Assembly (NCBI RefSeq): GCF_012676905.1
Contig: NZ_CP051428.1
Span: forward strand, 15,001-79,000
Direction: 5' to 3'
Source: Paenibacillus albicereus
Lineage (GTDB): Bacteria; Bacillota; Bacilli; Paenibacillales; Paenibacillaceae
Length of the DNA stretch: 64,000 nucleotides
Shown: positions 28,101 to 35,839 of the stretch, piece after piece
Numbering within the stretch: the first letter of the stretch is position 1
Layout of the letters: each line of letters starts with the position of its first letter
The notes under the pieces: generated by a model
Told to the model about the DNA's origin: nothing
Seen by the model: only the letters and a program-made list of their open reading frames with translations
Databases searched by the model: none
Program-made: the position numbers and the translations under genes

Positions 28101-28641
28101 GGAGATGTACGGCGAGGAGGTGGCGGAGGAGAAGCCCGTCCACACGGTCATCGATCTCAGCCTCGACGCTTACTTGCCGTCGGACTACATCTACGACAGC
28201 ATCCAGAAGATCGAGATTTACAAAAAGGTGGCGGCGCTCTCCTCGCTGGAGGAGACCGACGATCTGTTCGACGAGCTGACCGACCGCTTCGGCGACCTGC
28301 CGGACGCGGTGGCGGCGCTGCTCGATGTCGGACGCCTCAAGGTGTACGGCGCGAGCTACGGCATCGAGGCGATCAGCGCGAACAAAAACGACGAGTGGAC
28401 GCTGAAGTTCAGCGAGGCCGCGTCGAAGGGAGCCGATACGCGCGCCATCGACGGGCTTTGCCTCGAGTTCGAGAACCGCTTCCGCCGCATCGGCGGAGGC
28501 GGCAAGGGCGAGCCGATGGAGCTGACGCTGCGCGGCAAGGGCCTCGGCAGCGCCGAGCGGCTCGAGCTGACGCTGCGCCTGCTGCGCCGCTGGGGCGAGG
28601 CCGTGCGCCCGGCCAGCGCCGCGCAGGCCGCCGGAAGCTAA
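25105..28641 (+). CDS. mfd: Transcription-repair coupling factor
   Basis: Encodes 1178 residues (B. subtilis Mfd has 1177). It removes RNA polymerase stalled at DNA damage and recruits UvrA. Layout: N-terminal UvrB-like domain (residues 1-350), RNA polymerase-interaction domain (KVGDYVVHQNHGIGKYMGIG, near 485-505), then the RecG-type translocase with Walker A GDVGYGKTEVAVRAAF (near 634), DEEQRFGVSHKEKLK (near 733) and TATPIPRTLHMS, and the TRCF C-terminal domain. The TTG at 25105 has GAGAGGTG 6 nt upstream and gives the family N-terminus LKALIEAFAADRDF; a longer in-frame reading has no support. Confidence 0.96.
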   Translation: MKALIEAFAADRDFQSVSAGFRNGMKEQMVSGLAGSSRQVLMAALKRDLDQPMLVVTHNMFSAQKIAEDLQELSAGEDVLLYPANELVAAESAVSSPEMLAQRMEVLIRLSRGFRGIVVAPFSGVRRFLPLRDVMAEAKVDLQVGAELPMEAFLQRMNALGYVRADRVENRGELSVRGGIVDFYPLTAESAVRVEWFDDEIDSIRTFDPEGQRSIAKLEAYTVTPCQELIADERRFGAAAQHASELLEQQLDKMTDRTAKDRLRSELGAELERLRQHIYFPELYKYIALLYPERQTLYDYMPKDTLLVLDEPTRLIETARQLERDEAEWQAHLLGTGKSLPAFKLARESDDVLHHRPFPTLLLSLFLRQVPHSQPQNILNFMCRSMQNFHGQMNVLGAEMERWKKAGAQVLMLAGSGERMDRLRRVLGDYDIEPPQLLEGSLGSGFELPGSHLVVVTEGELFTQKQRKTRRVDKNMDNAERIKSYTELKVGDYVVHQNHGIGKYMGIGTLEIGGIHKDYMHILYAGGDKLSVPIDQIDLIQKYVGSEEKEPKVYKLGGNEWTRVKNKVRSSVKDIADDLVKLYAQRQEAKGFGFGPDTAYQNEFEAMFPYDETPDQLRAIREIKKDMEIQRPMDRLLCGDVGYGKTEVAVRAAFKAAIEGKQVAILVPTTILAQQHYETFRERFADFPFKVQVLSRFRSRKEQTETMKGLKSGAVDVVIGTHRLLSQDIVFKDLGLLIVDEEQRFGVSHKEKLKRLKTNVDVLTLTATPIPRTLHMSMLGVRDLSVIETPPENRFPVQTYVVEYNTALVREAIERELARGGQVYYLYNRVQGIYQMAELLGSLVPEAKVAVGHGQMSEQELEKTILDFLDGESDVLVSTSIIETGVDIPNVNTLIVHDADKMGLSQLYQLRGRVGRSNRIAYAYFTYQRDKVLTEVAEKRLQSIKEFTELGSGFKIAMRDLAIRGAGNLLGAEQHGFIASVGFDLYSQMLADEIARRKKEMYGEEVAEEKPVHTVIDLSLDAYLPSDYIYDSIQKIEIYKKVAALSSLEETDDLFDELTDRFGDLPDAVAALLDVGRLKVYGASYGIEAISANKNDEWTLKFSEAASKGADTRAIDGLCLEFENRFRRIGGGGKGEPMELTLRGKGLGSAERLELTLRLLRRWGEAVRPASAAQAAGS

Positions 28642-28697
28642 GCGACTTGGCCGCCTGCGAGGGCGCACGCTCAGAAGCATCGCGCCGCGCAAGAAAG

Positions 28698-28736
28698 AGC
28701 CGGAGCCGGGTAGAACGCCCGGCTCCGGCTTTTTTT
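28698..28736 (+). terminator. Intrinsic terminator after mfd
   Basis: AGCCGGAGCCGGG and CCCGGCTCCGGCT form a 13-bp stem with a 7-nt loop, followed by seven T residues. Confidence 0.92.
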
Positions 28737-28901
28737 GCATGATGCCGCTCCAGCGGCGGCGAGCAGCCGGAGCGGCCTAGGAGCTCCCTCGCTCGCTTTT
28801 CTTCCGCCTGCCCCATCCGGCCTTTAAGGCGCCGTTAATGCGCCGCATGTCCACTTCTGGTAAACTAAACCCATGCCTGAACGAACCGAGAGGAGACACT
28901 T

Positions 28902-29981
28902 ATGAACATTTCCATCAAGCGTCCGGCCGCGAGCCGCCTGCTTCTGCTTGCGCTGACAGCGGTGCTGGCGCTTACTCTGGCCGCCTGCGGCAAAAAAGCC
29001 GAGAACGGCGAGGGCGGGGACGACAGCAAGACGATCGCCGAGTACAAGGGCGGAACGGTCAGCGAGAAGGACTTCACGACCTTCGCGAACGTGCTGCGCG
29101 TCGTGAACCCGAATGTAGCGCCCTATCTGGACATGGCCGCTTACAAGAACATGATTCTCGACCAGTATATCGGCTACCAGCTCGTGTACAAGGACGCTTC
29201 GCAGGAAGTGAAGGACAAGGCCGCCAAGGAAGCGGACGAGCAGTACAAACAGATCGAGGAAGCCTACACGAAAGAAACGCTCGAAACGAACATGAAGGAG
29301 AACAACATCGGCGCGCAGGACATCAAGGACTTCATCACGCTGTCGCTCGGCGTATCCGATACGATGGCCGCCAAGGTGACCGACGCCGACGCGCAAAAAT
29401 ATTATGACGAGAACAAGGAAGGGCTGACCAAGGTCACGCTCCGCCATGTGCTCGTCGGCTTCACCGATCCGGAAGGCAAGGAGCGCAAGAAGGAGGACGC
29501 CCTCGCCCGAGCCAAGGAAGCGAAGGCGAAGCTGGAGGCGGACGGCGCGGACTGGAACGCCCTCGCCAAGGAATATTCCGAGGATCCAGGATCGGCCGAA
29601 AACGGCGGCCAGTACGCCGAGCAGGCGGCCGGCGGCTGGGTCGAGAACTTCAAAAAGGCGGCCGTCACCCAGGAGATCGGGGTCGTCGGCGAGCCGGTCG
29701 AGACCGAGTACGGCTATCATGTCATCCAGGTCGAGAAGCGCGACTTGCCGACATTCGACGCGGCCAAGGAAGAGGTCAAGCAGACGCTCGCCCAATCGCA
29801 GCTGAACGACTATATGCAGAACGAGGTCCCGGGACTCATCACCAAAAAGGAAGAGTTCAAGGATCCGGAGACGAGCCCGGCTCCAAGCGGCAGCGCCGGA
29901 GAAAATGCCGGAACGCCGTCTGGCGGCGACGCCGGAGCGGAGAATGCCGCTCCCGATGCGGCAAGCAATGCCGGAAACTGA
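28902..29981 (+). CDS. PrsA-like extracytoplasmic peptidyl-prolyl isomerase lipoprotein
   Basis: Encodes 359 residues. The N-terminus is a lipoprotein signal (RLLLLALTAVLALTLAACGK), with the lipobox LAAC placing the modified Cys near residue 29. A SurA-like chaperone segment follows. The parvulin (PpiC) domain spans about residues 175-275, with LRHVLVGFTDPEGKERK, AKEYSEDPGSAENGGQ and TEYGYHVIQVEKRD. The tail is a Pro/Ala/Gly-rich low-complexity stretch. It should fold secreted proteins at the outer face of the membrane. It is a single gene with a terminator before it. In B. subtilis spoVT follows mfd directly; here this gene and the urea importer come between. Confidence 0.9.
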   Translation: MNISIKRPAASRLLLLALTAVLALTLAACGKKAENGEGGDDSKTIAEYKGGTVSEKDFTTFANVLRVVNPNVAPYLDMAAYKNMILDQYIGYQLVYKDASQEVKDKAAKEADEQYKQIEEAYTKETLETNMKENNIGAQDIKDFITLSLGVSDTMAAKVTDADAQKYYDENKEGLTKVTLRHVLVGFTDPEGKERKKEDALARAKEAKAKLEADGADWNALAKEYSEDPGSAENGGQYAEQAAGGWVENFKKAAVTQEIGVVGEPVETEYGYHVIQVEKRDLPTFDAAKEEVKQTLAQSQLNDYMQNEVPGLITKKEEFKDPETSPAPSGSAGENAGTPSGGDAGAENAAPDAASNAGN

Positions 29982-30029
29982 CGGAGGTCCGTCCAGCAGG
30001 GCGCTGATGCGCTCGAACCGGGCGGAGAT

Positions 30030-30074
30030 CCGGGATGCAGCTCTTCGCGCCAGCTGAGAAGCCCTGCATCCCGG
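30030..30074. other. Long perfect inverted repeat downstream of the foldase gene
   Basis: CCGGGATGCAG (30030-30040) and CTGCATCCCGG (30064-30074) are perfect 11-bp arms around a 23-nt loop. No T-run follows either arm. It lies in the 548-bp gap before urtA. Its role is unknown. Confidence 0.6.
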
Positions 30075-30089
30075 CTATAGAATTGCACC

Positions 30090-30131
30090 AGCGCCTTTTC
30101 GCGCGGCCACCGGCCCCGAGGAGGCGCTTTT
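30090..30131 (+). terminator. Possible terminator of the foldase gene
   Basis: AGCGCCT (30090-30096) pairs with AGGCGCT (30122-30128), followed by TTTTC. The loop is long (25 nt) and GC-rich and may fold itself. This is a modest candidate. Confidence 0.4.
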
Positions 30132-30276
30132 CGCGCGCTCAGATGGAGGGGAACGGATCGCGCGGCCATGAAGGAAGCGGCTAACGGATGAACGAGCAGA
30201 ATCGAGCGATTGCGATGATGGATTCGCCCATTTTGTTGAGGGTCTTAATCAAACGCATGCTTTGCCAGAAACTTAA

Positions 30277-30293
30277 TGTTAGAAAATATAACA
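30277..30293 (+). promoter_or_regulatory. GlnR/TnrA box 1 upstream of urtA
   Basis: TGTTA-N7-TAACA is a perfect palindromic match to the GlnR/TnrA consensus TGTNA-N7-TNACA. It lies about 185 nt upstream of the predicted urtA transcription start. The sequence around it is AT-rich, unlike the neighbouring genes. Confidence 0.75.
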
Positions 30294-30422
30294 TAAATAA
30301 AGATTGAAATCACAATTCGTAATCGTGATATGGATTTAAAGGGAGGTTTCTTCCGAAACTGTCTTTGAGATCAAGCTAAAGTGTCGAAACCAAGGGCTAA
30401 AGACCCCTTTTTGCGAATTTTA

Positions 30423-30463
30423 TGTTAGATATGTTGACATTAAATTTGTCCCCCGCCTATACT
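30423..30463 (+). promoter_or_regulatory. urtA promoter with overlapping GlnR/TnrA box 2
   Basis: TGTTA-N7-TGACA (30423-30439) fits the GlnR/TnrA consensus fully, and its right arm contains the -35 hexamer TTGACA (30434-30439). The -10 is TATACT (30458-30463) after 18 nt. A site over the -35 suits repression, while the distant box 1 could serve activation or looping. Two-site GlnR control of this kind is known for nif genes in Paenibacillus. Confidence 0.72.
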
Positions 30464-30529
30464 ACAATCACGAACGATGGAACGAACCTGCTACATAACG
30501 TTCGGATTCGTAAAGGGGAGTGGAGAGAG

Positions 30530-31819
30530 ATGAATCAAGCGAAGACGAAGACCAGGAAGCGGCACATCGGAAAGAGCCTGCTGGCGGCGGTATCGCTGGC
30601 GCTCGTGCTGGCTGGATGCGGCCAAAACGAACCCGGCGCGGGCGGGGCTTCTCCAGCGGCTTCTCCGGCTGCGGGCGCTTCATCGGGGGAAAGCGGCGAT
30701 GGAATCAAGGTCGGCATCCTCCACTCGCTCAGCGGCACGATGGCGATCAGCGAGGTGTCGGTCAAGGACGCCGAGATGATGGCGATCGACGAGATCAACG
30801 CCAAGGGCGGCGTGCTCGGCAAGCAGCTCGTCCCCGTCGTCGAGGACGGAGCCTCCGACTGGCCGACCTTCGCGGAGAAGGCGCGCAAGCTGCTGTCCGA
30901 GGACAAGGTCGCGACCGTCTTCGGCGGCTGGACGTCGGCGAGCCGCAAGGCGATGCTGCCGGTGTTCGAGGAGCTGAACGGCCTGCTCTGGTATCCGGTC
31001 CAGTACGAAGGGCTGGAGTCCTCGCCGAACATCTTCTACACCGGAGCGACGACGAACCAGCAGATCGTGCCGGCCGTCAGCTGGCTGCTGGAGAACCGCG
31101 GCAAGAAGATGTACCTGCTCGGCTCGGACTACGTCTTCCCGCGCACGGCCAACAAGATCATCAAGGCGCAGCTCGCGGCGGAAGGCGGAGAGCTGGCCGG
31201 CGAGGAATACACGCCGCTCGGCCACACCGACTACACGACGATCATCAGCAAGATCAAGGCCGCCAAGCCGGACATCGTGTTCAACACGCTGAACGGCGAC
31301 AGCAACGTCGCGTTCTTCAAGCAGCTCAAGGACGCCGGCATCAGCGCCGCCGACCTGACGACGCTGTCGGTGTCGGTCGCCGAAGAGGAGATTCGCGGCA
31401 TCGGCGCGGATGTGCTGGAGGGACATCTGGCCGCTTGGAACTACTATCAGACGACGGATACGCCCGCCAACAAGACGTTCGTCGAAGCCTACAAGGCCAA
31501 GTACGGCGCGGACCGCGTGACGGCCGACCCGATCGAGGCGGGCTATGATGCGGTGTACCTGTGGGCGGCAGCCGTCGAGAAGGCCGGCTCCACCGACGTG
31601 GCGGCCGTCAAGGAAGCGGCCAAGGAGCTGGAGTGGGATGCTCCGGAGGGCAAGGTCAAGATCGACGGCGAGACGCAGCATCTGTACAAGACCGTCCGCA
31701 TCGGCGAGGTGCAGGCGGACGGCCAGTTCAAGGAAGTGTGGAGCTCCGGCGAGCCGGTCCAGCCGGATCCGTACCTCAAGACATACGCCTGGGCATCGAG
31801 CTTGAGCTCCGGCGGCTAA
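30530..31819 (+). CDS. urtA: Urea ABC transporter, substrate-binding lipoprotein
   Basis: Encodes 429 residues. A basic N-terminus and hydrophobic segment end in the lipobox LAGC (near residue 30), followed by an Ala/Ser/Pro linker. The periplasmic-binding fold of the Leu/Ile/Val type starts at [20 protein letters not shown]. The segment [13 protein letters not shown] with [15 protein letters not shown] is typical of UrtA/FmdD urea- and amide-binding proteins. I chose ATG at 30530 (GGGGAGTGGAGAGAG upstream). It is first in urtABCDE and under apparent nitrogen control. The stop codon lies inside a tandem hairpin repeat. No urease genes are in the window, so the fate of imported urea is not shown. 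Confidence 0.92.
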   Translation: MNQAKTKTRKRHIGKSLLAAVSLALVLAGCGQNEPGAGGASPAASPAAGASSGESGDGIKVGILHSLSGTMAISEVSVKDAEMMAIDEINAKGGVLGKQLVPVVEDGASDWPTFAEKARKLLSEDKVATVFGGWTSASRKAMLPVFEELNGLLWYPVQYEGLESSPNIFYTGATTNQQIVPAVSWLLENRGKKMYLLGSDYVFPRTANKIIKAQLAAEGGELAGEEYTPLGHTDYTTIISKIKAAKPDIVFNTLNGDSNVAFFKQLKDAGISAADLTTLSVSVAEEEIRGIGADVLEGHLAAWNYYQTTDTPANKTFVEAYKAKYGADRVTADPIEAGYDAVYLWAAAVEKAGSTDVAAVKEAAKELEWDAPEGKVKIDGETQHLYKTVRIGEVQADGQFKEVWSSGEPVQPDPYLKTYAWASSLSSGG

Positions 31820-31866
31820 ACGCCGCCGGGTTGGCGGCTAAGCGCCGCCGGGTTGGCGGCTAAGCG
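31811..31866 (+). repeat. 22-bp tandem hairpin repeat between urtA and urtB
   Basis: Two full 22-bp units (31811-31832, 31833-31854) and a 12-bp partial unit (31855-31866). Each full unit contains GGCGGC-TAA(A/G)C-GCCGCC, a 6-bp GC stem with a 5-nt loop. The urtA stop codon TAA is in the loop of the first unit. There is no T-run, so this is not a terminator; it may protect the urtA 3' end from exonucleases. Confidence 0.82.
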
Positions 31867-31969
31867 AACGAATCCACCCTATACCCAAGTGCCGGGGCCA
31901 GCCGCGCCGCTGCCGTCCCAAAAGAGCGGCCGGCCCGGCTGGCCCCGGCGCAAGAGAGGAGAGCCGCGC

Positions 31970-32875
31970 ATGGACGTAGTTTGGCTCCAACTGTTCAACG
32001 GCATCAGCGTCAGCTCCATCCTGCTGCTGATCGCGCTCGGCCTCGCGGTCACGTTCGGCCAGATGAACGTCATCAACATGGCCCACGGAGAGCTCATCAT
32101 GGTCGGCGCGTACGCGACCTACATGACCCAGAAGCTGTTCCAGGCCTACCTGCCCGCATCCTGGTTCGACCAGTACTTCCTGCTGTCGATCTTGGCGAGC
32201 TTCGCGGCCGCCTTCCTGATCGGCCTGCTGCTGGAGAAGACGCTCATCCGCTTCCTGTACGGCCGTCCGCTCGACAGCCTGCTGGCGACATGGGGCGTCG
32301 GACTCGTGCTGCAGCAGCTCGCCCGCTCCATCTTCGGCGCGCCGAACGTCGGCGTCAAAAGCCCGTCCTGGCTGGAGGGCGGCCTGTCCGTCACGCAAGG
32401 GCTCGTGCTGCCGTACAAGCGGCTGCTCATCCTCGCGCTCGTCGCCGCCTGCCTGCTGGCGATGTTCGTGTACATCTACCGCACGACGGCCGGCAGGCGC
32501 ATGCGGGCGGTCATGCAGAACCGCGACATGGCGGCCTGCCTCGGCATCTCGACGCGGCGCGTCGACAGCCTGACGTTCGCGATCGGCTCCGGCCTCGCGG
32601 GCATCGCCGGCTGCGCGCTGACGCTGATCGGCCCGATCGGGCCGACGATCGGCACGTACTACATCGTCGACGCCTTCATGGTCGTCGTGCTCGGAGGGGT
32701 CGGCAAGCTGGTCGGCACGGTCTTCGGCGCGCTCGGCATCGGCATGACGAACACGCTGTTCGAATACTGGACGACCGCATCGCTGGGCAAGGTGCTCGTA
32801 TTCCTATGCATCGTGGCTTTCCTGCAATGGAAGCCGAAGGGATTCGTCGCCATGCGCACCCGGTCGCTGGACTAA
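31970..32875 (+). CDS. urtB: Urea ABC transporter, permease subunit UrtB
   Basis: Encodes 301 residues from ATG at 31970, with GAGAGGAGAG upstream; an in-frame upstream reading covers only low-complexity sequence. It is a LivH-type inner-membrane permease with about eight hydrophobic segments. Typical stretches are [20 protein letters not shown] then [11 protein letters not shown] at the N-terminus and [20 protein letters not shown] near the C-terminus (the loop that contacts the ATPase). It pairs with UrtC to form the channel. It lies 150 nt after urtA, behind the hairpin repeats. Confidence 0.92.
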   Translation: MDVVWLQLFNGISVSSILLLIALGLAVTFGQMNVINMAHGELIMVGAYATYMTQKLFQAYLPASWFDQYFLLSILASFAAAFLIGLLLEKTLIRFLYGRPLDSLLATWGVGLVLQQLARSIFGAPNVGVKSPSWLEGGLSVTQGLVLPYKRLLILALVAACLLAMFVYIYRTTAGRRMRAVMQNRDMAACLGISTRRVDSLTFAIGSGLAGIAGCALTLIGPIGPTIGTYYIVDAFMVVVLGGVGKLVGTVFGALGIGMTNTLFEYWTTASLGKVLVFLCIVAFLQWKPKGFVAMRTRSLD

Positions 32876-32888
32876 GGAGGCGAAAAAC

Positions 32889-33995
32889 ATGACGCAGTGG
32901 ATGATGAAAGCAGGCGCCTCCCGCTACGGGCTGGCGATGGGGTACTTCCTGGCCGCCGCGCTGCTGCTGGCCGCACCGCTGTTCACGAGCGATTTCCGCT
33001 TGAACCTGCTGGCCAAGTTCCTGGCGTTCGCGATCGCCGCGGTCGGCCTCGACCTGCTGTGGGGCTACACCGGCATCCTGAGCCTCGGGCATGGCGTATT
33101 TTTCGGCCTCGGCGGCTACGCGATGGCGATGCACCTCAAGCTGCAGGCGAGCGGCGGACGGCTGCCGGACTTCATGGACTGGAGCGGCCTGACCAAGCTG
33201 CCGTGGTTCTGGACCCCGTTCCAAAGCTTCGGTGGAGCGGTGTTGCTCGGTATGGCCATGCCGGCGGCGGTGGCGCTGTTCCTCGGCTTCTTCACGTTCC
33301 GCAACCGCATCCGAGGGGTCTACTTCACGATCCTGACGCAGGCGCTCGTCATCATCAGCGTCACGCTCATCACCGGCCAGCAGGCGTTCACAGGCGGCAC
33401 CAACGGCATTACCGGGTATGGCCAGATTCTCGGCTACTCGCTGGCCGCGCCGGAGACGAAGCTTGCGCTCTACTACGTGACGGCCGGCGTCCTGCTCGCG
33501 ACGTTCCTGGCGGCGCGTGTCGTCGTCAAGAGCCGCTTCGGCAAAGTGCTGCGCGCCATCCGCGACGGCGAGAACCGCGTGCGCTTCCTCGGCTACGATC
33601 CGGCCCGCTACCAGATGGGCGTCTTCGTCCTGTCGGCGGCGCTGTCCGGGATCGCGGGCATGCTGTTCGTGCTGCATGTCGGCATCATCTCGCCGTCGAT
33701 GATGGGCATCGTGCCTTCGATCGAGATGGTGCTGTGGGTCGCCATCGGCGGACGCGGGACGCTGATCGGCGCGGCTCTCGGCGCGCTGCTGCTGAACGGG
33801 GCCAAAAGCACGTTCAGCGAGTCGTACCCCGACATCTGGCTGTTCTTCATGGGCGCGCTGTTCATCGTCACGACCGTGTTCCTGCCGCGCGGCATCGCCG
33901 GGCTGGCGGCGGACGGCTGGCGCCGGGCGAGGAAGCTCGTCCAGAAGCGGAAGGAGGTGCCCGAGCATGAGCGGAAAGGCTATTCTGCGGTGTGA
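32889..33995 (+). CDS. urtC: Urea ABC transporter, permease subunit UrtC
   Basis: Encodes 368 residues. A LivM-type permease with about ten hydrophobic segments; GLDLLWGYTGILSLGHGVFF then GLGGYAMAMHL is the family landmark and MVLWVAIGGRGTLIGAALGA the ATPase-coupling loop. ATG at 32889 follows AAGGAGGCG, 13 nt after urtB. The last 29 nt overlap urtD in another frame, so the two are likely co-translated. Confidence 0.92.
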   Translation: MTQWMMKAGASRYGLAMGYFLAAALLLAAPLFTSDFRLNLLAKFLAFAIAAVGLDLLWGYTGILSLGHGVFFGLGGYAMAMHLKLQASGGRLPDFMDWSGLTKLPWFWTPFQSFGGAVLLGMAMPAAVALFLGFFTFRNRIRGVYFTILTQALVIISVTLITGQQAFTGGTNGITGYGQILGYSLAAPETKLALYYVTAGVLLATFLAARVVVKSRFGKVLRAIRDGENRVRFLGYDPARYQMGVFVLSAALSGIAGMLFVLHVGIISPSMMGIVPSIEMVLWVAIGGRGTLIGAALGALLLNGAKSTFSESYPDIWLFFMGALFIVTTVFLPRGIAGLAADGWRRARKLVQKRKEVPEHERKGYSAV

Positions 33996-34728
33996 GGACG
34001 TGACGGTGTCGTTCGACGGCTTCAAGGCGGTGCAGGGCATGAACCTCACGCTCGAGGCGAGCGGCCTGCGGTTCCTCATCGGACCGAACGGCGCGGGCAA
34101 GACGACGCTGCTCGACGCCATCTGCGGCAAGGTGAGGCCGTCGGGCGGCCGCATCGTGTACGAGGACGGGATCGATCTCGCCCGGCGCAAGGAGCATCAG
34201 ATCGCCGAGCTCGGCATCGGCCGCAAGTTCCAGGCGCCGTCGATCTTTCCGACGCTGACGGTCGAGGAGAACCTGGAGCTGGCGATGAAGCAGAAGCGCG
34301 GCATCCTCGCGACGCTGCGGGCCAAGCTCGCGGCGGAAGAGCGGGATCGGCTCGGTCGGCAGCTGGAGATCGTCGGGCTGGCCGACCGCCAGCAGGCCCG
34401 CGCCGGCAGCCTGTCGCACGGCGAGAAGCAATGGCTCGAGATCGGCATGCTGCTGCTGCAGGAGCCGTCGCTGCTGCTGCTCGACGAGCCGGCGGCCGGC
34501 ATGACCGACCGGGAGACGGAGAAGACGGGCGAGCTGCTGCAGGAGATCGCGCGCGAGCGGGCTGTCGTCGTCGTGGAGCATGACATGGAGTTCGTGCGGA
34601 ATTTCGCCAGCCTGGTGACCGTGATGCACGAGGGGCGGCTGCTCCTGGAGGGCACGATGGACCAGGTGCAGGCGGACGATCGGGTGGCCGAGGTGTACTT
34701 GGGCAAGAGGAGGGAAGCCGCATGCTGA
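33967..34728 (+). CDS. urtD: Urea ABC transporter, ATP-binding subunit UrtD
   Basis: Encodes 253 residues. Walker A IGPNGAGKTTLLDAICGK (near 38), the LivG-type loop RKFQAPSIFPTLTVEENLEL, signature LSHGEKQWLEIGM (near 150; an SHGEK variant of SGGQ typical of UrtD), Walker B LLLLDEPAAGMTDRE and switch His VVEHDMEF are all visible. It overlaps urtC by 29 nt and urtE by 7 nt. The overlap start is ATG at 33967 with GGAGGTG upstream. Confidence 0.94.
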   Translation: MSGKAILRCEDVTVSFDGFKAVQGMNLTLEASGLRFLIGPNGAGKTTLLDAICGKVRPSGGRIVYEDGIDLARRKEHQIAELGIGRKFQAPSIFPTLTVEENLELAMKQKRGILATLRAKLAAEERDRLGRQLEIVGLADRQQARAGSLSHGEKQWLEIGMLLLQEPSLLLLDEPAAGMTDRETEKTGELLQEIARERAVVVVEHDMEFVRNFASLVTVMHEGRLLLEGTMDQVQADDRVAEVYLGKRREAAC

Positions 34729-35423
34729 CCGTGGAGAAGCTGGAATCGGGCTATGGCGAGAGCGCCGTGCTGCGGGGCGTGACGCTGCAGGTGCGGCCGG
34801 GCCAGGTTGTCTGCCTGCTCGGCCGCAACGGCACGGGCAAGTCGACGTTCGTCAAGAGCGTCATGGGCGTGCTCAAGGCGCGCGGCGGCACGGTGAGCTA
34901 CGGCGGCCGCGACCTGACGCGCCAGGCTCCCGGCGAGCGCGCGCGGAGCGGCATCGGCTACGTGCCGCAGGGGCGCGAGATTTTCGGACAGCTGTCCGTG
35001 CGCGAGAACATCCTGATCGGCCTGGAGGCCGCGCGCGGCAAGCGCCGCGGCGACGACATCCCGCCGGCGGCGGTGGAGCGCTTCCCGGTGCTGCCGACGA
35101 TGTACGGCCGCCGCGGAGGGGACCTGAGCGGCGGGCAGCAGCAGCAGCTGGCGTTCGCCCGCGTGCTGGCGGCCGAGCCGGAGCTGCTGCTGCTCGACGA
35201 GCCGTGCGAGGGCATCCAGCCGTCGATCGTGGACGACATCCGCGACGTCATCCGCTCGATCAAGTCCGACGGACGGACGGCGATCCTGCTCGTCGAGCAG
35301 AGCCTGGAGTTCGTGCGGAGCGTGGCCGACTACGTCTATATCCTGGAGAAGGGCTCGATCGCCTGGCAAGGGGAGCTCGAAGCGCTGGACGACGAGACGG
35401 TGCGCCGATATTTGACGGTATAG
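34722..35423 (+). CDS. urtE: Urea ABC transporter, ATP-binding subunit UrtE
   Basis: Encodes 233 residues. LivF-type ATPase: Walker A LGRNGTGKSTFVKSVMG (near 34), YVPQGREIFGQLSVRENI, signature LSGGQQQQLAFARVLA (near 131), Walker B LLLLDEPCEGIQPSIVDDI and switch His region LLVEQSLEFV. It is last in the operon, starts inside urtD and is followed by a strong terminator 50 nt later. Confidence 0.94.
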   Translation: MLTVEKLESGYGESAVLRGVTLQVRPGQVVCLLGRNGTGKSTFVKSVMGVLKARGGTVSYGGRDLTRQAPGERARSGIGYVPQGREIFGQLSVRENILIGLEAARGKRRGDDIPPAAVERFPVLPTMYGRRGGDLSGGQQQQLAFARVLAAEPELLLLDEPCEGIQPSIVDDIRDVIRSIKSDGRTAILLVEQSLEFVRSVADYVYILEKGSIAWQGELEALDDETVRRYLTV

Positions 35424-35474
35424 GGGTCGGACCTGCGCTGACGGACAGGCGCTCCCCTGCTTGTCCGTTCCAGG

Positions 35475-35498
35475 AAAGCCGCTGAGAAGCGGCTTTTT
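35475..35498 (+). terminator. Intrinsic terminator of the urt operon
   Basis: AAAGCCGCT and AGCGGCTTTTT form a stem with a GAGA-type loop followed by TTTTTC. The rest of the gap to spoVT (35499-35839) holds only a putative sigma-G promoter; I see no gene in it. Confidence 0.88.
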
Positions 35499-35697
35499 CG
35501 TCGTTGGCTGCGAAGGGAGTATGCTCGCCTGCGGCAAGGGCGGCGGGGCCGCGTCCGTCGGGCCGGAGCCGCTTGCTTCCGCCGGCATGGCAAGGAGGTA
35601 TGTGGGTGCATTTCCCAGACGGGGTCAGGGGGCGGAAATCCGCGCCGCAAAAGGCGAAAATCGCCTCTGCGGCCTCATCCGGCGCGGCCTGGCGCGG

Positions 35698-35728
35698 TGC
35701 ATAAGAAACTGGGAGCGGATGAATACTA
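35698..35728 (+). promoter_or_regulatory. Putative sigma-G promoter of spoVT
   Basis: TGCATA (35698-35703), an 18-nt spacer and AATACTA (35722-35728) fit the sigma-G pattern (TGMATA and CATAMTA, one mismatch). spoVT is sigma-G dependent in B. subtilis. The predicted leader is about 105 nt. Confidence 0.45.
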
Positions 35729-35839
35729 TGGTCAGATTGAAAGGTGAACGCCTGAACGATCCAATCCCAACTCACGAAATAAATCAGTCGGAGCCAGGCA
35801 TCCAGTGGACTTACAACTCTTCGAGGAAAGTGGGGCAAC

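Noticed and set aside
25114-28740. A 1208-codon open frame antisense to mfd
   Set aside because: It mirrors the mfd codons in a GC-rich gene, has no ribosome site, and its translation is His/Leu/Arg/Asp-rich without any family motif. It is a codon-bias shadow.
26088-28742. An 884-codon alternative plus-strand frame inside mfd
   Set aside because: Mfd is intact in the correct frame with all helicase motifs; the other frame gives an Arg/Ala/Gly-rich product.
35461-35839. Small open frame running from the urt terminator into spoVT
   Set aside because: It starts inside a terminator, has no ribosome site, overlaps spoVT in another frame and shows no recognisable motif.
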